Shown: positions 17,068-26,031 of the stretch, piece after piece
Layout: each line of letters opens with the position of its first letter
Numbering within the stretch: the stretch's first letter is position 1
Origin: QWQI01 sp964608915
GTDB taxonomy: Bacteria > Planctomycetota > Planctomycetia > Isosphaerales > Isosphaeraceae
Length of the DNA: 64,000 nucleotides
Reading direction: 5' to 3'
Assembly (NCBI GenBank): GCA_964608915.1
Contig: CAZSQA010000018.1
Span: 1-64,000 of the forward strand
The notes under the pieces: generated by a model
Database searches by the model: none
The model's input: only the letters and a program-made list of their open reading frames with translations
Told to the model about the DNA's origin: nothing
Position numbers and translations under genes: made by a program

Positions 17068-18270
17068 ATGAGCCAACCCAGCCGGAAGCCCAAATCGATC
17101 CTTGTCGTTTCGCCGTATCCTGAGGGCGTCGCGCCTGGGCAGCGGCTCAAATACGAGCAGTATTTCGAATACCTGCGCGCCAACGGCTATTCCATCACGG
17201 TCACGTCGTTCGTGACCGCGCGGCTCTGGTCGATCCTGTACAAGCCTGGCCGGTATCCCGAGAAGGTCTTCTGGACTCTGTTCGGCTTCATTCGGCGGCT
17301 TCTCTGGATTCCGCGGCTGCCCTTCTACGATGGCATTTTCATTTTTCACTCGGTGTCGCTGCTGGGCCCGGCGCTATTCGAACGGGCCTACGCACGCGTC
17401 AACCCGCGGATGATCTACGACGTCGACGACATGGTTCACCTGGCGCACACGAGCCACGCCAATACGTTCACGCGGTGGCTCAAGGGGCCTTCGAGAATCA
17501 CGTATCTGATGCGCCGGGCCCGGCACGTGATCACGTGCACGCCCGCTCTGGACAAGTTCGCGAGGAAATTCAACGCGAACACCACGGACATTTCGTCGAC
17601 CATCAATACCGAAACCTATCGACCGGCCAACACGTATTCGAACGAAGCCGAGAAGCCGATCGTCCTGGGCTGGAGCGGCAGCCACGCCACCGAGATCTAT
17701 CTGGGCTATCTGGCCGGCGTTTTGCGAGAGGTGGCCGCCAAGCGGAAGATTCGTCTGCTCGTCATCGGAACCGGGAATTTTCGGATGGAGGGCGTGCCGG
17801 TGGAGAGCATCGCCTGGAACCGCGAAACCGAGGTGGCCGACCTGCAGCGCATCGACATCGGCCTGTATCCCCTGCCCGACGACCCCTGGGTTTACGGCAA
17901 AAGCGGCCTGAAAGCGCTGCAATACATGGCCCTGGGCATTCCGACGATCGCCACGGGCATCGGCACGAATTTCCGCGTGATCGAGCACGATCGATCCGGC
18001 CTTCTGGTCAACTCGGACGCCGAATGGGTCGAAGCGATCGTCGACCTGATCGATCATCCCGAGAAGCGCCGGAGCCTGGGCACGGCAGCCCGGGAACGGG
18101 TCGAGAAATATTATTCGATCAAGGCCAACCGGGACGTGTATCTGGCGATCTTCGACAAGGTCTACGGAGCGCCGGAAGGCTGGCCGCGACCGGCGGGATT
18201 GTCCGTCCGGACACCGCAGGAGCTGGAAAGCCAGGCGGAACCGGTGCCCGGCGGGTCAGCCCGCTCATGA
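17068..18270 (+). CDS. Glycosyltransferase, GT4-like
   Basis: A 400-residue protein when started at ATG 17068 (MSQPSRKPKSILVVSPYPEG); TTG and GTG codons upstream are possible alternatives. The N-terminal domain has VVSPYPEGVAPGQRLKYEQY and a YDVDDMVHLAHTS segment found in many exopolysaccharide GT4 enzymes. The donor domain begins IVLGWSGSHATEIYL, continues LLVIGTGNF, and ends with SGLKALQYMALGIPTIATGI. A basic, aromatic-rich stretch near residues 60-85 may be a membrane-surface contact. It starts the glycan cluster and is followed by a same-strand methyltransferase. Confidence 0.86.
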   Translation: MSQPSRKPKSILVVSPYPEGVAPGQRLKYEQYFEYLRANGYSITVTSFVTARLWSILYKPGRYPEKVFWTLFGFIRRLLWIPRLPFYDGIFIFHSVSLLGPALFERAYARVNPRMIYDVDDMVHLAHTSHANTFTRWLKGPSRITYLMRRARHVITCTPALDKFARKFNANTTDISSTINTETYRPANTYSNEAEKPIVLGWSGSHATEIYLGYLAGVLREVAAKRKIRLLVIGTGNFRMEGVPVESIAWNRETEVADLQRIDIGLYPLPDDPWVYGKSGLKALQYMALGIPTIATGIGTNFRVIEHDRSGLLVNSDAEWVEAIVDLIDHPEKRRSLGTAARERVEKYYSIKANRDVYLAIFDKVYGAPEGWPRPAGLSVRTPQELESQAEPVPGGSARS

Positions 18271-18498
18271 ATCCGGACCTTGCGGCCGGCGGCCCGAAAT
18301 GCAAACCGGGCGGAAGGCCGGCGCCGGCATCCGGAACCGGGCCGGTTTCCCGACGGCTCAAGCTTGAATCCGTATCCTGCCGTAAGCTAAGATCGCGAAC
18401 TCCTGTGCATGACTTTCCCGGGTTCGAGTGACCTGGCTTGTCGTTGTCCGAGAAAACGCGATTCACCAACACACGGCCCAGGCGATCCCCAGGCACTC

Positions 18499-19428
18499 AT
18501 GAACCAGCCCGACTTTCCGAAGTATTCTCGACCCTGCATCGAAACGGTCGAACGTCAGGATTCGCTCACGGTCCATCGTTTCGAAAGCCACGATCCGGCA
18601 TCCCGGAACATCGATCCCGAAGTGGTCAGTTCGTTCGGTCACGAATGGGAAAAGTTCAGCGAGTTCGATCCCGCCGAAATCGAAATGAAGGGCCTTCAGT
18701 ATTTCGATATCGTGCCCGATAACGTGCTCGGTCCTGCCGCGCGATGCCTGGACATCGGTTGCGGTTCAGGCCGCTGGACTACGTTCGTGGCGAAACGGGC
18801 GGGGACGGTCGACGCCGTGGATCCGAGTTCGGCGGCCTTCGTGGCCGCACGGGCTTGCGCGGGGCTGCCGAATGTCCGGGTGTCGGTCGCGTCCGCCGAC
18901 GAACTGCCTTTTGACGACGACACCTTTGACCTCGTATTCAGCCTGGGTGTGCTGCATCACGTGCCTGATACCGCGAAGGCATTGAAATCGATCACCCGCA
19001 AGGCGAAACGCGGCGGATATGTTCTGATCTATCTGTATTACGCGCTTGACGGCAGGCCCGTGTGGTATCGCGGCCTGTTCGCGCTATCGAGCTTCTTTCG
19101 AAAGCGCATTTCGAAACTTCCTCCGAAACCCAAGCAGTTCGTGTGTGACGTGATCGCGGCGACCGTGTATTTCCCGTTCGCCCGGCTGGCCGCGACACTG
19201 CACGCCCTGGGCTTTTCCGAGAAGGTCGTCGGAATGGTGCCCCTGTCCTATTACAAGCACTGCTCCTTTTTCGTATTGCGCACGGACAGCCTCGACCGTT
19301 TCGGGACGACGCTGGAGCAGCGATTCACCAGGCAGCAGATCATCGACATGATGACCGCCGCGGGGCTTGCCGGGATCGTCGTGTCGGACGGCGAACCCTT
19401 CTGGCACGCGATCGGCAAGAAGATCTGA
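18499..19428 (+). CDS. SAM-dependent methyltransferase (class I)
   Basis: A 309-residue protein from ATG 18499. The SAM motif I is CLDIGCGSGRWTTFVAKRAG, with an acidic end to strand 2 (VDAVDPSS) and motif SADELPFDDDTFDLVFSLGV followed by LHHVPD. This is the Methyltransf_11 fold. The C-terminal 150 residues carry hydrophobic aromatic stretches (YVLIYLYYALDGRPVWYRGL) as in methyltransferases of O-antigen and cell-surface sugar clusters. It lies 228 bases after a glycosyltransferase on the same strand. Modification of a lipid-linked or cell-surface glycan is the best guess. Confidence 0.85.
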   Translation: MNQPDFPKYSRPCIETVERQDSLTVHRFESHDPASRNIDPEVVSSFGHEWEKFSEFDPAEIEMKGLQYFDIVPDNVLGPAARCLDIGCGSGRWTTFVAKRAGTVDAVDPSSAAFVAARACAGLPNVRVSVASADELPFDDDTFDLVFSLGVLHHVPDTAKALKSITRKAKRGGYVLIYLYYALDGRPVWYRGLFALSSFFRKRISKLPPKPKQFVCDVIAATVYFPFARLAATLHALGFSEKVVGMVPLSYYKHCSFFVLRTDSLDRFGTTLEQRFTRQQIIDMMTAAGLAGIVVSDGEPFWHAIGKKI

Positions 19429-19705
19429 GCGCACGCATTCCCCCGGCGGCGGCCCGAAATGCAATGGGACAGGCGCGCCGGTGCGATCCGGTCCAAAGGC
19501 GCATGGGCGGCGTCGGTTTCGGAACGGTCACCGGCGGCTATCCCCACGGGGAAGTCGTTCGGCCCTTCGGTCGCTGATCCGGGATGGGGCTCCACCACGT
19601 TGAAGGCTGTGGCTTCGCCAGGTTCTCGTGACCTGCGGTTTCTGACGGCCAGGTCACCAGCCGTTCGACCCGGTCACACCCTGCAGAGGCGGCCGGGGCG
19701 AAATT

Positions 19706-20488
19706 TCATTTCGTCGCGATCGCGATCAGGTGCCCGGCGAATGGCTTCGTCACGGCATTGTCGGAGAGGACGCGATCCAGCGGATTGACGATACGGCCCA
19801 TGAGGGGTCCGATCGGTCCGAGCTTGTAGGTCAGGCGCAGGGGCGCGAACATCGCGCCATGGGTTTCGGCTTTCGTGAAGCCGGCGGCGGTCAGTTTGGA
19901 GGCCAGTCCCGCAGGCGTTTCGAATTCCGTGTGGGCCGCGGGCCCGTTGCCGGTTACGGCGCCTCGGAGTTTTCTGAGGCCGACGAGCGTGTGGAAGCCG
20001 TCGAGCGCCCATCGGTTGACGAAGGTCGCGAACAGACGCCCGCCCGGCTTGAGCACACGGCGGACTTCGGCGAGCCCGGCGGCGTTGTCATGGGCGTCGA
20101 GGTATCGAAACACTTCGAGCGCCAGGGCGAAATCGAAATGGTTGTCCGGATAGGGCAGCTTCAGAATGGAGCCTTCGGTGACGCGGTCCGCGCCGAGCTT
20201 GGCCAGAGCCTGTTCACGCATGCGGGGGGCCGGCTCGATACCGTGCACGTCGAACCCGCGGTCCAGAAGCGCTTTGGCCTGGTCACCCGTGCCGCAGCCG
20301 ACATCCAGAATGCGGGCGCCGGGCGGCAGGCTCGCCACGCAGCTTTCGAACAGCTTTTCGATATGATGCCGCCCATAGCGAAAAGCGTTGCTGTAATGTG
20401 CATCTTTCGAACGGTACTGCTGAAGGAACCAGTCGGCGCCTTCGTCATGAACGATCACTGCGCGTTCACGGATCTCTTCGGTCTTCAT
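19706..20488 (-). CDS. SAM-dependent methyltransferase (class I)
   Basis: A 260-residue protein from ATG 20488 (MKTEEIRERAVIVHDEGADW). Motif I is ARILDVGCGTGDQAKALLDR and the acidic end of strand 2 is VHGIEPAPRM. YPDNHFDFALALEVFRYLD is motif II/III and LAEVRRVLKPGGRLFATFVN is the usual post-motif segment of Methyltransf_11/25 enzymes. No membrane segment. It stands convergent with the methyltransferase ending at 19428 and divergent from the deacetylase at 20782, so it may be a single-gene unit; the spacers on both sides show no other gene. Confidence 0.87.
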   Translation of the reverse strand: MKTEEIRERAVIVHDEGADWFLQQYRSKDAHYSNAFRYGRHHIEKLFESCVASLPPGARILDVGCGTGDQAKALLDRGFDVHGIEPAPRMREQALAKLGADRVTEGSILKLPYPDNHFDFALALEVFRYLDAHDNAAGLAEVRRVLKPGGRLFATFVNRWALDGFHTLVGLRKLRGAVTGNGPAAHTEFETPAGLASKLTAAGFTKAETHGAMFAPLRLTYKLGPIGPLMGRIVNPLDRVLSDNAVTKPFAGHLIAIATK

Positions 20489-20781
20489 GATGCTCCTAAA
20501 CCCCTTGAAGATGGGATCGATGACCGGCCGGACGATTCCGCCAAGGTCAGTCGCGAGTCCGGAAAACTATAGCATCGACCGGATTGCGTGGTCAATCGAT
20601 AGCGAAGCCACACCGGAAAGAACCGGTCACGGGAGTTCGCTTCTGGCTGCACGACCGCGAAGTTCGCCGATCGTGAAGGAATCGTGAAGACCGCCCGCCC
20701 AGCCCTTGCCACTTGTCCGGCGTCATGTCCGGGGGTTAATCTTCACCGTCAGGAAATTTCAGACACGCGAGGCCTCATTTC

Positions 20782-21780
20782 ATGCCGTCCCCCGATCGTG
20801 GCGCCCTGGTCATCAGCCTGGATTTCGAACTGTACTGGGGCATGCGCGATTGCCGATCGGTCGAGAATTACGGCGCGAACATCCGCGGCGTTCACGAGGC
20901 GATCCCCCGGCTTCTCGAGCTGTTCGAACGCCGCCGCATTCATGCGACGTGGGCGACCGTAGGGATGTTGACTTTTCGCAACCGGGCCGAGCTGATGTCG
21001 CACCTCGACATCGTCAGGCCCAATTACGAGAACCCGGCCCTCTGCCCTTACCGTTACATTGAGGAGACCCTGTCCGCCGATGACTCGTCGAGCGATCCCT
21101 TGCATTTCGGCGCTCACCTCGTCGACCTCATCGCCCGGACACCCGGTCAGGAGCTGGGTTCGCACACGTTCTCGCATTACTACACGCTCGAAAATCATAT
21201 CGATTCGGCGGCCCTGGCGGCGGATCTGGCGGCATCGCGAGCCGCCCTGCGTCCGTGGTCGGACAGTGTGCGGTCGATCGTCTTTCCGCGAAATCAGTAC
21301 GACGACACCGTTCTGAAAGTGGCGAATGACGCCGGGCTAACGGTCTACCGGGGGAACGAAAATCACTGGGCATACCGGCCGAAGGCCTGGTCCGAACAAT
21401 CGCCGGCGCAGCGGGTGTTCCGTCTGCTGGATACGTACGCCAATCTCAGCGGCCATCATCTACTGGACTGGCCCGGGCCTGCGGCGGACGGAACCGTCAA
21501 CGTTCCCGCCTCGCGGTTTCTGCGCCCTTACAGCGCCAGGCTCGCGGCGATCGATCCGCTGAAATCGCGCCGGATCGCCCGGGGGCTGGAAAGTGCCGCG
21601 CGCGAAAAGAAGATCTATCACCTCTGGTGGCACCCGCATAACATGGGGATCAATATCGCCGAAAATCTGCAATTTCTGGACCGTATTCTGGACCGGTTCG
21701 AAAAACTGTCCGAAACGGAAGGCATGATCTCCGCGACCATGGGCGAGATCGCGGACGCCGTCGCTTCGACCGGTCCCTGA
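20782..21780 (+). CDS. Polysaccharide deacetylase (NodB-like)
   Basis: A 332-residue protein with no signal peptide. The NodB domain starts at once: ALVISLDFELYWGMRDCRSV gives the first catalytic/metal Asp, GANIRGVHEAIPRLLELFER follows, and QELGSHTFSHYYTLENH gives the H-x(3)-H metal motif. A NQYDD segment and YHLWWHPHNMGIN near residue 280 complete the fold. This variant occurs in polysaccharide biosynthesis clusters, where it removes N-acetyl groups from lipid-linked or polymer sugars. Its neighbours (methyltransferases, acyltransferase, glycosyltransferases) support a glycan-modifying role. GAGG lies nine bases before the ATG. Confidence 0.88.
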   Translation: MPSPDRGALVISLDFELYWGMRDCRSVENYGANIRGVHEAIPRLLELFERRRIHATWATVGMLTFRNRAELMSHLDIVRPNYENPALCPYRYIEETLSADDSSSDPLHFGAHLVDLIARTPGQELGSHTFSHYYTLENHIDSAALAADLAASRAALRPWSDSVRSIVFPRNQYDDTVLKVANDAGLTVYRGNENHWAYRPKAWSEQSPAQRVFRLLDTYANLSGHHLLDWPGPAADGTVNVPASRFLRPYSARLAAIDPLKSRRIARGLESAAREKKIYHLWWHPHNMGINIAENLQFLDRILDRFEKLSETEGMISATMGEIADAVASTGP

Positions 21781-21856
21781 AAAGGCGGCGCTCCGAGAAT
21801 TCCGAATCGTCCCGCATTCGAAACGCACGGCTACGACATGCCTCGGGGCGGCGATG

Positions 21857-23110
21857 TCATTTCGCGTATTTGTCCATCAGCGGTTTTTCGAAGAAGTGCC
21901 AGCTGCCGGCGGCGAAGATGCCCGTCAAAAGCAGGGTGACGGCCAGGAATCGATCCGGCGCGTTCGGCAGGGCCGTCTTCTTCAGCGAGTCGATCACGAG
22001 CAGATGCCATAGATACAAACCGTAGCTGATCGTGCCCAGATATCGCAGCGGGGCCGCCCAGCGGGAGATTCGCCCTGCCCCAAGCCCGCAGGCCGCCGCG
22101 ATGACCAGGGCCCAGACCAGGCCCATCGAGCTGCGCCAGAAGATGACCATCGCCGGTTTGTCCCAATAACTGGCGTTCGGCCAGTAGATGCGCATCGCCG
22201 GCCAGGCGATCAGGGCCGCCAGGGCAGCCGGGATCCACCAGCGGTCGAGCCAGCGCCGCCGGAACGAACCGTCCTTGTCGTTGGCCACGAGCAGCGCCAG
22301 AGCGCCGCCCCAGCCGAAGAAGTCGAGCATACCGAAGACCTGGGACGTATGCACCCACGTCAGGTTCGCGCCGAAGGCGGTCTGGCCATGGAACGCCATG
22401 TATGCCGCCGCACGCCACGCCCAGGCGATACCCAGACACGTGCCGACCAGCACGCGCGGACGGACCCGCGCCAGCCAGCCCGCGGCCAGCATGACGATCA
22501 GATAGAATTGCATTTCGACGCCCAGGGACCAGTTCACGCCGTTGATGGAGCCCTGAGTCGCCGGATGCCAGTTATGCACGAAGGCCGCGTGTGTCCACAA
22601 ATGCCAGCCGATGCGCGGCATGCTCAGCATTGCGGGCAGTACGAACACGACATAGACGAGGCAAGTCAGATAATGCAGCGGCACGATGCGCGTCAGCCGC
22701 CGCCGCAGATATTCCCGGCGGAATTCCCGGCGCGAATTCGATTTCGAAATGCCCCGCACGGCCGACATCGTGATAACGAACCCGCTGATGACGAAGAACA
22801 GGTCGACGCTCATCCAGCCCAGGCGGAACCAGACGGCCGGCCCCGAGTTCGGAAACGCGGACCATTTCAGGTGTTCGATGACGTGATAGACGATGACCGT
22901 GACCGCCGCGAACCCGCGCAGGACGTCGATCATCGGAAAATGGGCCGACTGCCTGGCCGGTTTCGGCGCATGCGAAGCCGATTCCGGCGCATGCGACGCT
23001 TCAGCCTGGAGGGCCGTATGCGGGCCGCGATAATTCGAAATCGCCTCGGAATTCGAATTCGTCCGCGCAGCGGTTTCGGACACGATCGGGCTGGGCTCGG
23101 GGGGTCTCAT
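21857..23110 (-). CDS. Acyltransferase 3 family membrane protein
   Basis: About 417 residues from ATG 23110; an in-frame ATG at 23131 is possible. A polar N-terminus of ~60 residues precedes the acyltransferase-3 core, starting with MIDVLRGFAAVTVIVYHVIE. That segment holds the conserved Arg and His proposed to be catalytic; GWMSVDLFFVISGFVITMSA is the next family hallmark. About ten membrane spans follow, including YGLYLWHLLVIDSL and a final VTLLLTGIFAAGSWHFFEKP. Such enzymes O-acetylate or O-acylate surface polysaccharides at the inner membrane. It is the last gene of the minus-strand glycan operon. Confidence 0.9.
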   Translation of the reverse strand: MRPPEPSPIVSETAARTNSNSEAISNYRGPHTALQAEASHAPESASHAPKPARQSAHFPMIDVLRGFAAVTVIVYHVIEHLKWSAFPNSGPAVWFRLGWMSVDLFFVISGFVITMSAVRGISKSNSRREFRREYLRRRLTRIVPLHYLTCLVYVVFVLPAMLSMPRIGWHLWTHAAFVHNWHPATQGSINGVNWSLGVEMQFYLIVMLAAGWLARVRPRVLVGTCLGIAWAWRAAAYMAFHGQTAFGANLTWVHTSQVFGMLDFFGWGGALALLVANDKDGSFRRRWLDRWWIPAALAALIAWPAMRIYWPNASYWDKPAMVIFWRSSMGLVWALVIAAACGLGAGRISRWAAPLRYLGTISYGLYLWHLLVIDSLKKTALPNAPDRFLAVTLLLTGIFAAGSWHFFEKPLMDKYAK

Positions 23111-23178
23111 GGCAGTGTCCCATCGGTCCATCGGCGGGAGAATCTCGGATCGGCGAATCGGTGCCGCGACCGTTGCGG

Positions 23179-24327
23179 TCAGACGCCTGAGCGCATCGAC
23201 TTCCAGGCCATTTTGGCCCATTTCAGGGGCGGCTTGTGGGCGTGTTTGCGCAGCAGGGAAATGTAGCCGGGTTCGGGGGTGTCGCGCCGCAGGATGGCCC
23301 GGCGTCCGTTGACCGCGAACCAGGCCGAGTAGTTGTTCGAAATGTCCGAAGTGTCGTAGGGATTCGGGAAGGCACGCTGCAGGTCGGCCCGGTCGCGATA
23401 CAAGAGGCGTTGTTCGCGCGTGATCGGCTGGCCGTCGTCGAAGGTGCCCCACTTGCCCGGCCGCTTGCCCAGCAGGCTCTGGCCGAATTTTTCGCACTCG
23501 GCGACGTACCAGTCCCGCAGGTCGAAGAGCACGGGGCTTTCCTTGCCGTAGCGGTCCAGCATGGTGAGCTGGGCCCCTGAATCGAAGCCCGAGAAGTGAT
23601 AGAACGTGAGCGGCCGGCCGTTGACCTGCACGTTCCAGGGGGCGGCACCTGAGGCCTTGCGGTGTGTCAGGTTCCAGGTGGCCACGTTGTAGCCGGGGTC
23701 GCGCAGGATGGCGATGTCGTCGAAGAAGGCGGGGGCCAGGTCGATCCAGCGCTGGTCGGTGAACAGGCCGCGGGGCTTGTCGTCGTGGCAGAACTGGCGC
23801 AGGCGGTCGGCCCACCAGCGGGCGAATTTCAGGCCCTGATCGGTGCGGCGGACGGCCAGGAAGCCCAGGTTATAGACGCCGTGGGCCAGCGAGCAGATTT
23901 CGTTGTCGATGATGGCCTGGCGGCTGGTTTCGGGTTCGAGCTGGTGGGGCGTGAGGGCCACCGAATGGCGCGAAAGCGTGGCGTTCAGGTCATCGAGCGA
24001 GCCGAGAACGGCGATATCGGGGTCGAAATAGAAGACCCGCTCAGCGCCGACGGTGTCGAAGAGATATTCGACCATCGGGCCCTTCACGGCCGTGCACAGC
24101 TCGACGACCGAATGGCCGAAGGCCCAGCTTTCGAAGCGGTCGATGGGCAGTTGCCGGGGTGTCACGATATGGTCGAAGGCCGCCAGCGTTTCGCGCGGGC
24201 AGTCGGCCGGAATGTCGTCGGAAATCAGCAGGTGAAAGACGACGCCGGGGTTCGTCCGCCTGAGCGTGTGCGCAAGCACCGCCGCCTTAGGAAGATAGTT
24301 GGCGGTGATGCTGGTGAAGACGTGCAT
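23179..24327 (-). CDS. Glycosyltransferase, GT-A fold with DPD motif
   Basis: A 382-residue protein starting MHVFTSITANYLPKAAVLAH, the opening of GT8-like enzymes. The metal-binding DxD motif is AERVFYFDPDIAVLGSLDDL at about residues 93-112, and YNLGFLAVRRTDQGLKFARW and VNGRPLTFYHFSGFDSG are further hallmarks of this family of capsule/LPS-type transferases. It is soluble or peripheral. Its start overlaps the end of the upstream glycosyltransferase gene by 41 bases, so the two are translationally coupled. Donor and acceptor sugars are unknown. Confidence 0.85.
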   Translation of the reverse strand: MHVFTSITANYLPKAAVLAHTLRRTNPGVVFHLLISDDIPADCPRETLAAFDHIVTPRQLPIDRFESWAFGHSVVELCTAVKGPMVEYLFDTVGAERVFYFDPDIAVLGSLDDLNATLSRHSVALTPHQLEPETSRQAIIDNEICSLAHGVYNLGFLAVRRTDQGLKFARWWADRLRQFCHDDKPRGLFTDQRWIDLAPAFFDDIAILRDPGYNVATWNLTHRKASGAAPWNVQVNGRPLTFYHFSGFDSGAQLTMLDRYGKESPVLFDLRDWYVAECEKFGQSLLGKRPGKWGTFDDGQPITREQRLLYRDRADLQRAFPNPYDTSDISNNYSAWFAVNGRRAILRRDTPEPGYISLLRKHAHKPPLKWAKMAWKSMRSGV

Positions 24328-25939
24328 GGTCGCTCCTGGAGGTATGCGGCGCGGGCGTCGATGTCGCGATCACGCCAGCGGATTTCAATTCGTCGATCGT
24401 CAGGCCGTAATAATCGTGGAGAAATTCCGGGTATTCGGCGAATTTCGGAGTCCAGTCCGACGTATCGGCGGCGGCTTTCGCGGCTTGATCCATCAGGGCC
24501 CGGTTGAGGGCCGCGGCGTCAGCATCCAGCGGCAGGCGGCAGCCGACGCCGGCCTCGGCGACCCGTTCGGCCTGAGCCCCGATGTCATACACGACCGGCC
24601 GCAAGCCGGCGGCCATGGCGACGGAAAGCGTATACATATAGGTTTCCGGCCAGATGCTCGGCAGCCAGGCCAGGTGGCATTCCGCATCTTCCAGCCGGTC
24701 CCAGATTTCGACTTCGCGATAGGGGCCGGTCACTTCCACGCGGCCGGTGGCCAGCAGGCGCGGCTCCTGGTCCGAGGTGCCGACAAGGACGAACTCGACG
24801 CGCAGATTACGGCGGCGGGCATCTTCGGCGGCTTCCAGCAGGCGGGCGGATCCCTTGATCGACCCGATCGTGCCGATTACGGCCACGCGCACGCGGTCGC
24901 CGGGCACCCAGGCGCGGGCCAGCGACTGCCCCGGCTTGTTCGGCTCGATATGGGGCCGCACGTGAAATTCCAGCTCGGGGAAGTAGTGCACCAGGCGGTT
25001 GCGCACATCGGTGCTGGGCACATAGATGCGGCGGGCGCCATGAAGCCGGCGGCGCCAGGCATCGCGCCAGGCGAGCACGTCCGGGTTCGTCGGGCGGCCG
25101 TGATAATCGCCCAGCCGCTTCAGGCAGGAGCGGCAGCCCTCGGGCGAGGGTTCGCCGCAGTAGCGGCCGTTGCCGTCGTTCAGGTGAATGCGCGGGCAGA
25201 CGGCGTGATAGTCGTGCAGCGTCCAGTCGGTGGGCAGGGCCTGTTCGCGGATGGTGTCGAACAGGGCTTCGGGCACGCCCATGCGGTGATGGATGTGGAC
25301 AAGGGCTGGCCGCACGGCCTGAAGCATGGCGGCGATGCCCTCTCGCGTGGGGGCGATGCGCTTCTGCCGCATGAGTGACCAGTCGGCATCGTGCTCTTCG
25401 AAACAGAGCCGGCCGTGGCCGTCGGGCCGGGCGCAGATGGCCCTCACGCCGTCCTCGGCCAGGCGCGTGGCCATGTCGCGGATGTGGCGTTCCGTGCCGC
25501 CGCCGCCGATGTGGCTGACGAACAGAATCACGGGGCGGTTGTCGCCGGTGAATGGCCGTGACCGGGCGCGCCACAGGCGCACCTGGCTGACCGATTCGTG
25601 CCGGATCTGGCCGACCGTCCGCCGAAACCAGCCCCAGACGCCCCGCTGCCGCAGGGAAACCAGGCTTCGCCTGCCGGCTTTCACGATCGCGCGCCGGCGT
25701 GAGCCCTTGGGGGCCAGGTCCCGCGCGGCTCGGCTCAGGCGTGAAACGATCCGCCATGAATAGGAGTGGGTCACCTCGTGCCACTGCCGTTTCAGGAAGG
25801 CGTTCTCTTCCCGCAGTCGCAGGAGATTCGCCTCAAGGTCGCGAAGGCGCGCCTGCACCTGGGCCGGGCTTTCGCCGGTCGTGCGTTCGCGCAATTCGCC
25901 ACCGGCTGGCGGCGTGGTGTTCTCGCTTGATGCAGTCAT
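24287..25939 (-). CDS. Glycosyltransferase, GT4-like with N-terminal coiled coil
   Basis: A 550-residue protein from ATG 25939 (MTASSENTTPPAGGELRERT); an open frame extends upstream to 26035 but would meet the preceding gene. Residues ~25-55 form a coiled coil (LRDLEANLLRLREENAFLKR), followed by WHEVTHSYSWRIVSRLSR, a tail found in several surface-polysaccharide transferases and their chain-length partners. The GT-B core starts PVILFVSHIGGGGTERHIRD and the donor half holds VRVAVIGTIGSIKG and TYMYTLSVAMAAGLRPVVYD. The Cys cluster YCGEPSPEGCRSC may bind a metal or be structural. The end overlaps the next gene by 41 bases. Confidence 0.86.
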   Translation of the reverse strand: MTASSENTTPPAGGELRERTTGESPAQVQARLRDLEANLLRLREENAFLKRQWHEVTHSYSWRIVSRLSRAARDLAPKGSRRRAIVKAGRRSLVSLRQRGVWGWFRRTVGQIRHESVSQVRLWRARSRPFTGDNRPVILFVSHIGGGGTERHIRDMATRLAEDGVRAICARPDGHGRLCFEEHDADWSLMRQKRIAPTREGIAAMLQAVRPALVHIHHRMGVPEALFDTIREQALPTDWTLHDYHAVCPRIHLNDGNGRYCGEPSPEGCRSCLKRLGDYHGRPTNPDVLAWRDAWRRRLHGARRIYVPSTDVRNRLVHYFPELEFHVRPHIEPNKPGQSLARAWVPGDRVRVAVIGTIGSIKGSARLLEAAEDARRRNLRVEFVLVGTSDQEPRLLATGRVEVTGPYREVEIWDRLEDAECHLAWLPSIWPETYMYTLSVAMAAGLRPVVYDIGAQAERVAEAGVGCRLPLDADAAALNRALMDQAAKAAADTSDWTPKFAEYPEFLHDYYGLTIDELKSAGVIATSTPAPHTSRSDHARLHQHHRQLSS

Positions 25940-26031
25940 CCTGACGACATGCTCCCGGGGGCCAGTCATTGGCGTCGTGCGGCGCTCTCCGAGCGGTCGA
26001 AAATATGTGATATCCGTTATGACCGGATCTG

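Noticed and set aside
15565..17349. 594-codon minus-strand frame opposite the sulfatase
   Set aside because: It is antisense to a gene with complete catalytic motifs, and its product has no family character; long antisense frames are common in high-GC DNA.
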